The notes below the pieces were generated by a model that was not told where the DNA came from, did not search any database, and worked only from the letters and a program-made list of their open reading frames with translations. A stretch of DNA of 37,392 nucleotides from an uncultured Saprospiraceae bacterium (GTDB lineage Bacteria > Bacteroidota > Bacteroidia > Chitinophagales > Saprospiraceae). Location of the stretch: positions 1-37,392 of the forward strand of contig CALFUK010000032.1 of assembly GCA_937929945.1 (NCBI GenBank). Direction: 5' to 3'. This document shows positions 1-8,145 of this stretch, piece by piece. Each line of letters opens with the position of its first letter. The first letter of the stretch is position 1. A program made the translations under genes and the position numbers.

Positions 1-42
1 TGAATCAAATTCATCCTTCATCAAATAAATTGAACAGGACTA

Positions 43-1050
43 TTGAGTGAAATAATACTAAGCATCAATGGCATAGATCCCATCGATCTATACGGACAGA
101 GAAATTCAAAACTAAACTTACTGAAAGAAGCTTACCCCGAAGTGAAAATCACCTCAAGGGGAAATAACATCAAGCTCTCTGGTGAAAAAAAGCATACCCA
201 AGCCGTCAAGTCTAAGCTGGAAGTCATGGTGCGCCTGCTGAAGCAGAAAGAAGAACTCACGGATGACATCGTCCGCGATATCATCAAAGGTGGTAGAATC
301 GAACTAAGCGAAAATGGCCACTCATCTAATACCACCATCGTACACGGCAGACAGGGCAAACCCATCAAAGCCAGAACGAAGAATCAGAAGCGTATGGTGG
401 ACATGGTGGACTCCAATGACATCCTCTTCGCCATCGGGCCCGCTGGTACGGGGAAGACCTACACCGCAGTAGCCTTAGCCGTAAGAGCCTTGAAGAACAG
501 GCTGGTGAAGAAGATCATCCTCACCCGCCCAGCCGTAGAGGCTGGAGAGAGTCTTGGATTTCTACCAGGTGACCTGAAAGAAAAGATAGACCCCTACCTA
601 CGACCACTGTATGACGCCCTGGACGACATGCTGCCCGCTGAAAAGTTAGAGCACTTCATGTCATCCAGAGTGATCGAGATAGCCCCACTGGCCTACATGA
701 GAGGGAGGACGCTGGATCAAGCCTTCATCATCCTGGACGAGGCGCAGAATACCACCAGCTCCCAGATCAAGATGTTCTTGACGAGACTGGGCCCTTCTGC
801 TAAGTGCATCATCACGGGTGATCTCAGCCAGATAGATCTGCCCTCCAGACAGCGCTCTGGCCTCCATAGTGCCATAGACATATTGGAGCCCATAGATGGC
901 ATAGCCACGGTCTACCTGAGTGCTGACGATGTGGTACGACACAAGCTAGTGAAAGAGATCATCAAAGCCTACGAAGCACATTCTGACCACCTCAATCCGA
1001 GACAGCGCAGAAGAATGAATGAGCAGAATAAACAGGATCAAGAAGAATAG
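43..1050 (+). CDS. phoH: PhoH-family ATPase
   Basis: Cytoplasmic PhoH-like P-loop NTPase of 335 residues, the usual length for the family. Walker A is GPAGTGKT at residues 132-139, and Walker B is FIILDEAQN with the acidic pair D232-E233. A second conserved block (TRPAVEAGESLGFLPGD) starts near residue 161. The roughly 110-residue N-terminal region before the ATPase domain fits a small KH-like RNA-binding part, which is typical of the family. The start is TTG at 43: an in-frame TGA lies at 31-33 and the next in-frame ATG would remove over 60 residues. AGGA at 36-39 may be a weak ribosome binding site. The family is linked to RNA metabolism and ribosome maturation, but its exact reaction is not settled. 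aroA follows 94 bases downstream on the same strand. Confidence 0.93.
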   Translation: MSEIILSINGIDPIDLYGQRNSKLNLLKEAYPEVKITSRGNNIKLSGEKKHTQAVKSKLEVMVRLLKQKEELTDDIVRDIIKGGRIELSENGHSSNTTIVHGRQGKPIKARTKNQKRMVDMVDSNDILFAIGPAGTGKTYTAVALAVRALKNRLVKKIILTRPAVEAGESLGFLPGDLKEKIDPYLRPLYDALDDMLPAEKLEHFMSSRVIEIAPLAYMRGRTLDQAFIILDEAQNTTSSQIKMFLTRLGPSAKCIITGDLSQIDLPSRQRSGLHSAIDILEPIDGIATVYLSADDVVRHKLVKEIIKAYEAHSDHLNPRQRRRMNEQNKQDQEE

Positions 1051-1144
1051 AATGCACCAATCGTGATAGGCATAACGACGACGCGCAAGTTGGAAATTTC
1101 CAGCAGTTATTGCTGCGTGACATCGGTCTTCAAAATTAAAATAC

Positions 1145-2416
1145 ATGACACATACCTTAGTCAGCAAGACGTCAAAGATAACCAAAGGGACTATCCATCT
1201 GGAAGGGTCAAAAAGCATCAGTAACCGAGCGCTGATCATCAGAGCCCTGTCTAAGCAGGACTTCTCCATAGACCATCTATCGATCAGCGACGATAGCAAC
1301 ATACTGCAGCGCCTCTTAGCGCAGACTGATGATGTCTATGATGCTGGCCACGCTGGCACCTGCTACCGCTTCATGACAGCCTACCTGGCCCTGCAGTCAG
1401 GCAGCCAGACACTCACCGGCAGTGCCCGGATGAAGGAGCGACCCATCGGTCCTCTGGTAGAGGCCCTGCGTACCATCGGAGCAGACATTGACTATATAGA
1501 GAATGAGGGCTACCCCCCACTTCAGATAAAGGACTTCGACCAAGATCGCTATCAAAACAAGGTCAGTATCTCTGGCGGCGTGAGCAGCCAATACCTTTCA
1601 GCGCTGCTGATGATCGCGCCACAGCTGCCCCAGGGCCTGACCATGCACATCACAGATACGCTGGTGTCTCGTCCCTACTTAGAGATGACGCTACGGATCA
1701 TGCAGGAGTTTGGCGTGGACCATGAGTGGATCAATGAGATGACCATCCATGTGGGCCCACAGTCCTACCAGGGTAAAGCTTATACCGTAGAGTCCGATTG
1801 GTCAGCTGCGAGCTATCACTATGCCATAGCAGCATTTTCAGAAGAAGCAGAGATAGAGCTGCACGGCCTCTTCCAGGACAGCCTCCAAGGTGACAGCGCC
1901 ATCGCAGACATAGCTACAGCCTTCGGCGTGCAGTCGTCCTTCGCCAATAATGTAGTGACCATCACCAAGACTAAAGACAGCAAGCCCAAAGAGCTATTCG
2001 AATACGACTTCATCCGTCAGCCAGACTTGGCTCAGTCAGTGGCAGTGATGTCAGCTGGTATGGGTGTATACAGCATGTTCTCCGGCCTCAGCACACTAAA
2101 AATAAAAGAGACAGACAGAATCCTCGCACTACAGCAAGAGCTGGCGAAGGTCCAGGTGTTCTTATCGCTGCTCCCTAAGAAGTTCAGTCCTAAAAGTGAT
2201 GAAGATTATTATGCCATCAATGGAGCTGCTACGGCTGAAGAGGCTCCAGAAATAGAGACCTATAAGGACCACCGCATGGCTATGGCCTTCGCTCCTCTGG
2301 GCTTACTTTTTCCAATAAAAATCTTGAAGCCTGATGTGGTGTCTAAGTCGTACATCAGCTACTGGGATGATCTGAAAAAACTGGGGTTCTCGCTGGTGAG
2401 AAGTGATGATGCCTAA
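1145..2416 (+). CDS. aroA: 3-phosphoshikimate 1-carboxyvinyltransferase (EPSP synthase)
   Basis: Transfers the enolpyruvyl group of phosphoenolpyruvate to shikimate-3-phosphate, the sixth step of the shikimate pathway, in the cytoplasm. Length 423 residues, normal for the family. Recognisable blocks are GSKSISNRAL near residues 21-30 (PEP/S3P-binding Lys23 and Arg28), HAGTCYRF at 69-76, KERPIGPLVEAL from 98, a conserved KETDRI, and DHRMAMAF near the C-terminus. The residue after AGT is Cys where Ala is more usual; this seems minor. The stop codon overlaps the stop of the convergent OmpA-family gene (TAA at 2414-2416, reverse TAG at 2413-2415). aroB, another gene of the same pathway, lies at 18889-19950, so the pathway is not clustered. 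Confidence 0.96.
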   Translation: MTHTLVSKTSKITKGTIHLEGSKSISNRALIIRALSKQDFSIDHLSISDDSNILQRLLAQTDDVYDAGHAGTCYRFMTAYLALQSGSQTLTGSARMKERPIGPLVEALRTIGADIDYIENEGYPPLQIKDFDQDRYQNKVSISGGVSSQYLSALLMIAPQLPQGLTMHITDTLVSRPYLEMTLRIMQEFGVDHEWINEMTIHVGPQSYQGKAYTVESDWSAASYHYAIAAFSEEAEIELHGLFQDSLQGDSAIADIATAFGVQSSFANNVVTITKTKDSKPKELFEYDFIRQPDLAQSVAVMSAGMGVYSMFSGLSTLKIKETDRILALQQELAKVQVFLSLLPKKFSPKSDEDYYAINGAATAEEAPEIETYKDHRMAMAFAPLGLLFPIKILKPDVVSKSYISYWDDLKKLGFSLVRSDDA

Positions 2417-3681
2417 GACTCTATCGATAGGATTTTGATCTCCACCCGCTGATTCTTTTTGCGTCCTTCTTTGGTCAGATTGGTCGCTATTGGTTTACGC
2501 TTGCCATAGCCCTTGTACTTCAGTCGATCAGAAGCAATGCCTCGTTTGGCGAGATATGTGGCTACCTCTTTCGCTCGCTCAGTGGATAGCTCGTCACAGA
2601 AGGCATTGGTGATACCCCGCATCCCATTCGTATGGCCTTGTATTTCCACTATGATGTCATCATTCTCTTCCAAAAATTCGTAGACCTCCTCCAGGGTAGG
2701 ATAAGACTCTTCACTGACGGATGATTCATTGGCCTCAAAGAACAATTGGTCAATCAACACAGTCTGTCCTTTTGAAATGTCTTTGCGATTTAGCCCCGCA
2801 ATTTTCTTTTTCTCTTTGACAGGTGCAGCTGTCTTTACTTGATCTTCAACTATATCACGATCTGCTTTTAGTGGAGTATCTGTGGCGACACCTATCTGTG
2901 TATTTTTACCTGGCTTGTATGATGCCTTGGTGGGCGACTTAGGCTTTTTGGGTTTTGCATTGGTCTTGGCCTTTGAGTCTTCTGACTTAAGTGATTGCTG
3001 CACCAGCAGTGGCTCATGGATCAGCTCTTCATTGCAGTCTATCTTCACGATTTGAGAAGCGCCATCGACCAGCAGGTGCCCATTATAAGGGACTAAGACG
3101 GGCGTCTTGTAGAATGCTTCAATAAGGATGAACGAATGCTTGGCACTTGGTTCGAATTTAAAATTGAATTGCCTCCATTCATCATTGGTGACTGGCTCAG
3201 ATTCTGCCAGCAGTTCTTGCTGTCCACAGAAGCCATTACCAGCATAGATTCTCAGTACGGCGGGTGTGACATAATTAGCGGCGGACTGTGTGACATGCGA
3301 TCGGCTCTCATACATACCAGATCTGGATAAGAATATGGAGAAGGAGTAGCAGCTGCCTTTTTCGAGTGGCTGGCTCAGTCGCTGAGACAAAGATTCCCAG
3401 CTGTCATTATCTCGGACCACCATGCCTAAGTACGTATCTCCATCGATGGCGTACTTCTGCACTTTCCAAGCTGATCCAGGAGTTGGGTGGATGTCCGGAG
3501 GAGATTCTCCTTTGAATCGGATCAAACCGCAATCGAACCACCCCTCGATGGGAAGGTTAAATTGGGTGCTGCCTCCTTGTCTTGGTCGATCTTCAAATGA
3601 TGGATTACTCAAATAGATCGTGTCTGCCTGTCCATAGGACAAGCCAGCAGTTAACATCAGAAGTAATATAGAAATCCTCAT
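2413..3681 (-). CDS. OmpA-family outer membrane/periplasmic protein
   Basis: Exported 422-residue protein. The N-terminus is a clear Sec signal peptide (MRISILLLMLTAGLSYGQA). Residues about 20-220 form a domain that begins LSNPSFEDRP and resembles the carbohydrate-binding-like N-terminal modules of Bacteroidota envelope proteins. A Lys/Pro-rich linker follows at about 230-300. The C-terminal ~115 residues are an OmpA peptidoglycan-binding domain (LFFEANESSVSEES, EIQGHTNG, ERAKEVATYLAKRGI, YGKRKPIATN, NQRVEIKI). The protein probably anchors an outer-membrane or surface module to peptidoglycan. Convergent with aroA, with a stop-codon overlap. The domain call is secure; the ligand of the N-terminal part is unknown. 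Confidence 0.9.
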   Translation of the reverse strand: MRISILLLMLTAGLSYGQADTIYLSNPSFEDRPRQGGSTQFNLPIEGWFDCGLIRFKGESPPDIHPTPGSAWKVQKYAIDGDTYLGMVVRDNDSWESLSQRLSQPLEKGSCYSFSIFLSRSGMYESRSHVTQSAANYVTPAVLRIYAGNGFCGQQELLAESEPVTNDEWRQFNFKFEPSAKHSFILIEAFYKTPVLVPYNGHLLVDGASQIVKIDCNEELIHEPLLVQQSLKSEDSKAKTNAKPKKPKSPTKASYKPGKNTQIGVATDTPLKADRDIVEDQVKTAAPVKEKKKIAGLNRKDISKGQTVLIDQLFFEANESSVSEESYPTLEEVYEFLEENDDIIVEIQGHTNGMRGITNAFCDELSTERAKEVATYLAKRGIASDRLKYKGYGKRKPIATNLTKEGRKKNQRVEIKILSIES

Positions 3682-3767
3682 GTCCGATTAGGTAACAGTG
3701 AATTAAGGCATAAGTTATTAATTTTGTTGCTTTTATACTACCTATTAAGCATTTATTAACCTCAGAA

Positions 3768-3863
3768 ATGATGAAGCTCAGCCCGCATAAGAATTATCGC
3801 AAACAGCGGCGTCTTGGACGGATCGAGCCCATTATTAGCCAGCTAAATCAAATACAGCAATGA
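3768..3863 (+). CDS. possible 31-residue ORF translationally coupled to folB
   Basis: Small ORF starting ATGATG and coding a very basic peptide (begins MMKLSPHKNYRKQRRLGR, ends NQIQQ). Its TGA overlaps the folB start as ATGA, the usual geometry of translational coupling. No family is recognised. It could be a real small protein, a leader peptide controlling folB, or chance; the overlap and the Arg/Lys composition are the only support. Confidence 0.28.
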   Translation: MMKLSPHKNYRKQRRLGRIEPIISQLNQIQQ

Positions 3864-4207
3864 CCACAATCGCCTTAGAAGGAATAGAATTCTACGCCTA
3901 CCACGGCTACTACGACGAAGAGCAGATTAAGGGCAATGAATTCGTCCTCGATGTCCATGCTACCATACCTACCTTTGACAGTGTGGATGACAACATCAAT
4001 GACACAGTCAATTATGAATACATCTACAAAGTATGCGAGCAGCATATGAAAATCAAGTACCGTCTGCTGGAATCCGTGACCATGAATATCGCACTGGACA
4101 TCAAGAAGCGATACAAGAATATCGACAAGCTCAAAGTACGCCTGGCAAAGCTAAATCCTCCTATCCCGGGAAAGATCAATCGAGCCGTCGTAGAGTATGA
4201 AATATAG
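3860..4207 (+). CDS. folB: dihydroneopterin aldolase
   Basis: Cleaves 7,8-dihydroneopterin to 6-hydroxymethyl-7,8-dihydropterin and glycolaldehyde in folate synthesis. It is 115 residues, standard for FolB. Family features seen are the opening IALEGIEFYAYHGYYDEE (conserved F-Y-A-Y-H-G and the following acidic residue), the central NDTVNYEYIY, ESVTMNIAL, and the C-terminal LAKLNPPIPG containing the active-site Lys. ATG at 3860 is the only sensible start. It overlaps by ATGA with a 31-residue upstream ORF. Downstream is a 346-base non-coding stretch of leader repeats belonging to the next gene. Confidence 0.93.
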   Translation: MTTIALEGIEFYAYHGYYDEEQIKGNEFVLDVHATIPTFDSVDDNINDTVNYEYIYKVCEQHMKIKYRLLESVTMNIALDIKKRYKNIDKLKVRLAKLNPPIPGKINRAVVEYEI

Positions 4208-4282
4208 CTATTGTGCTTACCTTTGCTCAGATTTAACATAATATTGGGTACTAATATCAGCGCTCTCTCGTCAATAGATATA

Positions 4283-4372
4283 GGATCTATGATGTAAATA
4301 ATAGACACCCAGGTGAATGACCGATTCAGTTGTTGACTGACGGGTATTTCGCTTTATAATTTAACCAACGAC
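4283..4372 (+). repeat. leader repeat, copy 1 of 3 (degenerate)
   Basis: Degenerate first unit of a tandem triplet upstream of the DUF4197 gene. It keeps GACACCCAGGTGAATGA at 4304-4320 and a TATTTCGC...AATTTAA tail. The palindrome arm is reduced to ATC-TAT-GAT. Matching points in successive units are spaced 92 and 96 bases. The stretch 4208-4282 before it shows nothing recognisable. Confidence 0.7.
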
Positions 4373-4468
4373 ACGTCTATGACGTCAATAACTACGACAC
4401 CCAAGTGGATGATTGATCATAGTTATTAGCTTGATAGACATGGAGTTACAATATTTAAAACCTTTGAA
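4373..4468 (+). repeat. leader repeat, copy 2 of 3
   Basis: Second unit. It opens with the 13-base palindrome ACGTCTATGACGT (4373-4385), followed by ACACCCAAGTGGATGATTGA and an A/T-rich tail that ends ATATTTAAAACCTTTGAA. The same unit occurs before other genes in this window (27585, 30728 and 33600). Confidence 0.85.
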
Positions 4469-4553
4469 ACGTCTAAGACGTAGATGACTACGAGGCCCAA
4501 GTGGATGTTCTTAGTTATTTTATGACAGGCATTCAATTCCAAAATTTAAACCT
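4469..4553 (+). promoter_or_regulatory. leader repeat, copy 3 of 3, abutting the DUF4197 gene start
   Basis: Third unit, starting ACGTCTAAGACGT (arms intact, loop changed from TAT to TAA) and continuing through GGCCCAAGTGGATG and GGCATTCAATTCC to AAATTTAAACCT immediately before ATG at 4554. The full unit runs into the start codon, as at the other complete sites, so it probably holds the promoter and/or 5' untranslated region of the gene. Confidence 0.75.
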
Positions 4554-5255
4554 ATGAAAAAGATTGTATTCTTACTTCTTCCACTGATGATGCTGTCCTG
4601 TGATCCAGCCGACCTACAAAAGATTTTGGACAGTACGGCACAACTATCGCCACAAGAAGCTGCTCGCGGACTCAAGGAAGCCCTGAATTTGGGTGTGGAT
4701 GAAGCCGTCGATTTCTTAGCTGTGAAAGATGGCTACTACAAATCAATATACAAGGTGCTGCTGCCAGAAGAAGCGAGGGTCGTCACTGATAAACTAAAGA
4801 TCGTCCCTGGATTCTCTAAAGTGGAGGAGGTTATTTTAGAAAAAATAAATCGAGCTGCAGAAGATGCGGCAAAGAGTGCAGGCCCCATCTTCCTCGATGC
4901 CATCAAGCAGATGAGCTTTCAGGATGCTATGGGTATCTTGACTGGTGCCGACAATGCCGCCACAGAATACCTCAACAGAAATACGAATCAAGCCCTGTAT
5001 CAAGAATTTAATCCCGTGATCATCAACTCCCTCAATAAATTCAACGCACTCGAGTATTGGTCGGATGCAGTCAATAAATACAACAAAATCCCTTTTGTCA
5101 ATAAAGTGAATCCAGACTTAGGCGATCATGTCACGAGCACAGCGATGGAAGGTCTATTCTCGCTGGTCGCAATCAAAGAGAAAGGAATCCGTACAGATGT
5201 CTCTCAGCGAACGACGGCTCTGCTGCAAAGGGTATTCCAAAGACAAGACCCCTAA
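4554..5255 (+). CDS. DUF4197 lipoprotein
   Basis: 233-residue exported lipoprotein. The N-terminus MKKIVFLLLPLMMLSC is a lipoprotein signal with the lipidated Cys at residue 16, followed by Asp. The rest matches the DUF4197 family, helical and without cofactor motifs: GLKEALNLGVDEAVDFL, a central SFQDAMGILTGADNAATEYL and a C-terminal TSTAMEGLFSLVAIKEKGIR. The family has no known enzymatic role. The gene is monocistronic, with three tandem leader repeats directly upstream and a strong hairpin terminator at 5288-5322. Family assignment is from recognition of these blocks; function is unknown. Confidence 0.88.
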   Translation: MKKIVFLLLPLMMLSCDPADLQKILDSTAQLSPQEAARGLKEALNLGVDEAVDFLAVKDGYYKSIYKVLLPEEARVVTDKLKIVPGFSKVEEVILEKINRAAEDAAKSAGPIFLDAIKQMSFQDAMGILTGADNAATEYLNRNTNQALYQEFNPVIINSLNKFNALEYWSDAVNKYNKIPFVNKVNPDLGDHVTSTAMEGLFSLVAIKEKGIRTDVSQRTTALLQRVFQRQDP

Positions 5256-5287
5256 TCCGTATAGACAAGAGCAAGAGTCATAATATG

Positions 5288-5322
5288 AAAAAAGCCATCG
5301 AACTTTATCGATGGCTTTTTTT
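5288..5322 (+). terminator. bidirectional rho-independent terminator after the DUF4197 gene
   Basis: Perfect 8-bp stem GCCATCGA (5294-5301) / TCGATGGC (5308-5315), 6-base loop, then seven T. Six A before the stem give a T-run on the minus strand as well, so it can act both ways. Confidence 0.9.
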
Positions 5323-5661
5323 CGCTTTTTAGCACCCTTAAACTGTACAACCATAAGACTGTAGACACTGAGCATAACCACACTTTTTGTTGCTAAAACT
5401 TGAAGTCTTAGTTGTGATAAAATGCTGGTATAATCTCAGTCTTTGACTTTAATCGAACTCGAGAAAATATTATACATACGCAATTCACTCTGAATGAGCC
5501 TGTTACTGAAGACTTTACAAATCTTATAAGATGGAGCTCATGAAAGAGATGCAAGTTAGTCTTGGATGATTCTGGTGTTGCGGGAGAGTCGTATCAATTG
5601 CTTTTGAAATTCGTACGGCAGAAGCTGTTCTGTTCAATTTACACAGTAAAATGCGCCTAAA

Positions 5662-5710
5662 AAAAAAGAAGCCATGAGACTTTACTCATGACTTACTTTT
5701 TCGCTTTTTT
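5662..5710. terminator. second hairpin terminator, probably for the AI-2E/VanZ operon
   Basis: Stem CATGAG (5673-5678) / CTCATG (5685-5690) with the same ACTTTA loop as the terminator at 5294. It is flanked by nine A upstream and T-rich sequence downstream. On the minus strand the A-run becomes a T9 tail, fitting termination of transcripts coming from 5870. It lies inside a duplicated segment (see 5288-5400 and 5660-5790). The rest of 5256-5869 shows no gene. Confidence 0.7.
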
Positions 5711-5869
5711 TAGCACCCTTAAACTGTACATCTATAAGACTGCTAGAGGATGGCAGACCCACATCTTTATGTTAAAATTTAATAGAAAATATCTCTTAAG
5801 CTCTTTTGATCACTACATCACAACATGGAAATAGCTGATTTGTAACAGTTTATCTAATTTGATATGCTG

Positions 5870-7183
5870 CTAAATATTTTTCGTGATCTGCTGTACAATC
5901 TTGAACTCACTCATAAAGACCTTGCCTAGCACGCGCAGGATGGTATACACCGGTATGGCTAAGACCATCCCTAAAACACCTCCCAGCTTGGCGCCCATCA
6001 GGACCACCACGAATATCTCTAAGGGGTGAGCCTTGACACTCTTACCGAAGATGAAGGGTTGGAAAATAAAATTGTCGAGAAACTGCATGATCCCAAAGAC
6101 AAAGAGCAACTTCAGAATCGATGGCAACAGATTGTCATAGAAATGAGATGTCCCATCGGCTGCCGCAGCACTCATATCTGCAGAAAGTGCAGGATCAATG
6201 GTGAAGGTCGAGATCGTAATGATTATACCAAATGAGGCACCCAGGATAGGCCCTAAGTAGGGGATCACATTCATCAGAGCCGCAAAGAAGCCAATCAAGA
6301 GCGCATTCTTCAGACCGAGTAAGGTCAGCGCTAAAGTGACAAAGAGGGTGATGACAATGATCTGTACAGTCAAGCCCAGAAAATACCTGATCAATAACTT
6401 AGAGCTCTCCTCTAAGGCATGGACGCCTTGATTCTCAAATTTATTGGGCACTATAGTCGTGATGATATTGCCGAATAAGCCCTGCTCTCTCAGAAAGAAA
6501 AAGGCAACAAAGAATACGGACATGATCGCGATCAAAAGATTGCTGAAAAAGCCAATCACAGATCCGAAGAGCTTGGGTATGCGCGAAGGATCTAAGAAAT
6601 TGTAGATGTTCTGCTTCACCCGTCCGAAAAAACTCTTATCCTCTTCGTCTGTGGGATTATCATCTTCTTGCTCCACTTGAGTATTATCGATCTGTACGAG
6701 GATGGCTATTTCTGGAATTCTGGCTGAGGTATCACGATTGATCAAGCTGTCAATTCTGATGACCTGAGCACTGATTCCTGGTTTTTTCGATTCTGCTTCA
6801 ACAATCGTCTCTGCAGGTATGGATTCCTCCATCAGACCCCTGTCGATGAGCCAGGCATTCCACCCTTGAAGCGGCTCTTCAAAATTAGAGACAATCTTAT
6901 CATAGTCCACATCTGCGAGATTTCGCGCTTGCTGAAGTAATGGAGGGATGATGATATATACGATGAGACTCAATATAAGTACAAAAGACCCTAAGGTTAA
7001 GGCAGCTGCAGTATTACGACCTATGAACTTAAATCGATTAAAAAACCGCATCAGTGGAGCGCCAATCATCGATACGACCCAAGCCAAAATCACATAGGTG
7101 ACGATGTCAGGAAAAATGATAAAAAAGATCAACATCACCAAGACAGGGAAGATCGCGATCAAATATTTCTTGTCAAAGCTCAT
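5870..7183 (-). CDS. AI-2E family transporter (PerM-like permease)
   Basis: Polytopic inner-membrane protein of 437 residues. The hydrophobic pair at the N-terminus (residues ~8-35), a third segment near 60-80, and a C-terminal block of membrane helices (~205-425) match the AI-2E/PerM exporter family, including the region ALLIGFFAALMNVIPYLGPILGA. A soluble stretch at about 95-195 is acidic and longer than in many relatives, which are commonly 340-390 residues. Substrates vary across the family (autoinducer export, Na+/H+ antiport), so none can be named. Starts 13 bases after the VanZ-like gene, so the two are probably cotranscribed. Confidence 0.88.
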   Translation of the reverse strand: MSFDKKYLIAIFPVLVMLIFFIIFPDIVTYVILAWVVSMIGAPLMRFFNRFKFIGRNTAAALTLGSFVLILSLIVYIIIPPLLQQARNLADVDYDKIVSNFEEPLQGWNAWLIDRGLMEESIPAETIVEAESKKPGISAQVIRIDSLINRDTSARIPEIAILVQIDNTQVEQEDDNPTDEEDKSFFGRVKQNIYNFLDPSRIPKLFGSVIGFFSNLLIAIMSVFFVAFFFLREQGLFGNIITTIVPNKFENQGVHALEESSKLLIRYFLGLTVQIIVITLFVTLALTLLGLKNALLIGFFAALMNVIPYLGPILGASFGIIITISTFTIDPALSADMSAAAADGTSHFYDNLLPSILKLLFVFGIMQFLDNFIFQPFIFGKSVKAHPLEIFVVVLMGAKLGGVLGMVLAIPVYTILRVLGKVFMSEFKIVQQITKNI

Positions 7184-7196
7184 GCCCGTAAAATAA

Positions 7197-8018
7197 TCAA
7201 TTATTACTGTCCGTAATAGATTCTTTCGATGGACTACCCTTTGCCAAATACGAATACCAGATAACCAAGGCCAATAGTATGGCTAAAGCCTCCAGTGGCT
7301 TCACGATATGAAACTTAATGTCTGGATGCACCACATGCCAAAAGTCATATATCTCCTTAGTGAAAACGAAGGCTGCCTGATCATCGGGTCCATAGGCGAT
7401 GTAGCCTGTCATAAATCCTGCGATCATGATGAGTGCAAGTAGCACCAAGGCAATGAAACCGGAAGATCTGAAGAATGACTTCCAGCTAAACGCGATGGCT
7501 GCCGGACGAAACACTCTCACAAAGATGAGGCCAAAGCCCACACCGACAGCATTGATGATCACATCATTGAAGTCGTAATACATATTCTTATCAGGCGTGA
7601 GCACGACATACTGAAACAATTCATCGCCCGCTCCAGCAACTATGGAGATAATCGCAGTCGCATCATAGCTATCCGTGACTCTGTAACAAATTATAGCGAA
7701 TACAGCATATTGGACAAAATGCACTACCTCTACATTGAGTACAAAGAGTAAATTCATACAGAGTATGGCCAAGACTACATTGACAATGAAATAAAGCGCT
7801 AAGAGCGGTACATCAGACTTTTTGATTGATCGAGAGACGGCTAAAGCGGTGCCTGCAATGATTAATACCACGCTGATTAGCATGACCCAATTGTAAGCAG
7901 CTCGGTGGTCTGGCAGGAAGATACTGGCTAAAAATGCCCCCACATACTCGTGAGGAATCACGACAATGAGGTAGTATATAATCAGGATGAGAGAAAATCT
8001 GAGCTTCATAAGACTCAC
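7197..8018 (-). CDS. VanZ-like integral membrane protein
   Basis: 273-residue membrane protein with about seven hydrophobic segments. The middle carries the VanZ-like signature: VHFVQYAVFA, then AGAGDELFQYVVL, then DFNDVIINAVGVGFG, corresponding to the conserved H..Y, G..DE..Q and D...N..G positions. A C-terminal helix precedes a short polar tail. VanZ-like proteins are of unknown biochemistry outside teicoplanin resistance, so no resistance function should be read into this. The start could be 8018 (MSLMKLRF) or three codons in at MKLRF. It is the first gene of a likely two-gene operon with the AI-2E permease. Confidence 0.7.
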   Translation of the reverse strand: MSLMKLRFSLILIIYYLIVVIPHEYVGAFLASIFLPDHRAAYNWVMLISVVLIIAGTALAVSRSIKKSDVPLLALYFIVNVVLAILCMNLLFVLNVEVVHFVQYAVFAIICYRVTDSYDATAIISIVAGAGDELFQYVVLTPDKNMYYDFNDVIINAVGVGFGLIFVRVFRPAAIAFSWKSFFRSSGFIALVLLALIMIAGFMTGYIAYGPDDQAAFVFTKEIYDFWHVVHPDIKFHIVKPLEALAILLALVIWYSYLAKGSPSKESITDSNN

Positions 8019-8145
8019 AATTTTAACTCATTCGTTTCGATTTATATCCCATTCAATCATGGTATTTGAACATAATATCATATCTTACTCTATAATTAGA
8101 CACTTTATATAGTAAATGGTCTTAATACAAACAAAATAGTAAAAG

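Noticed and set aside
3145-3165. GGTTCGAATTT resembling the T-arm of a tRNA.
   Set aside because: It is within the OmpA-family coding region and no acceptor or anticodon stem can be built around it.
7197-8018. Reading the VanZ-like gene as glycopeptide resistance.
   Set aside because: The fold is shared by many membrane proteins of unknown function and there are no van regulatory or ligase genes nearby.
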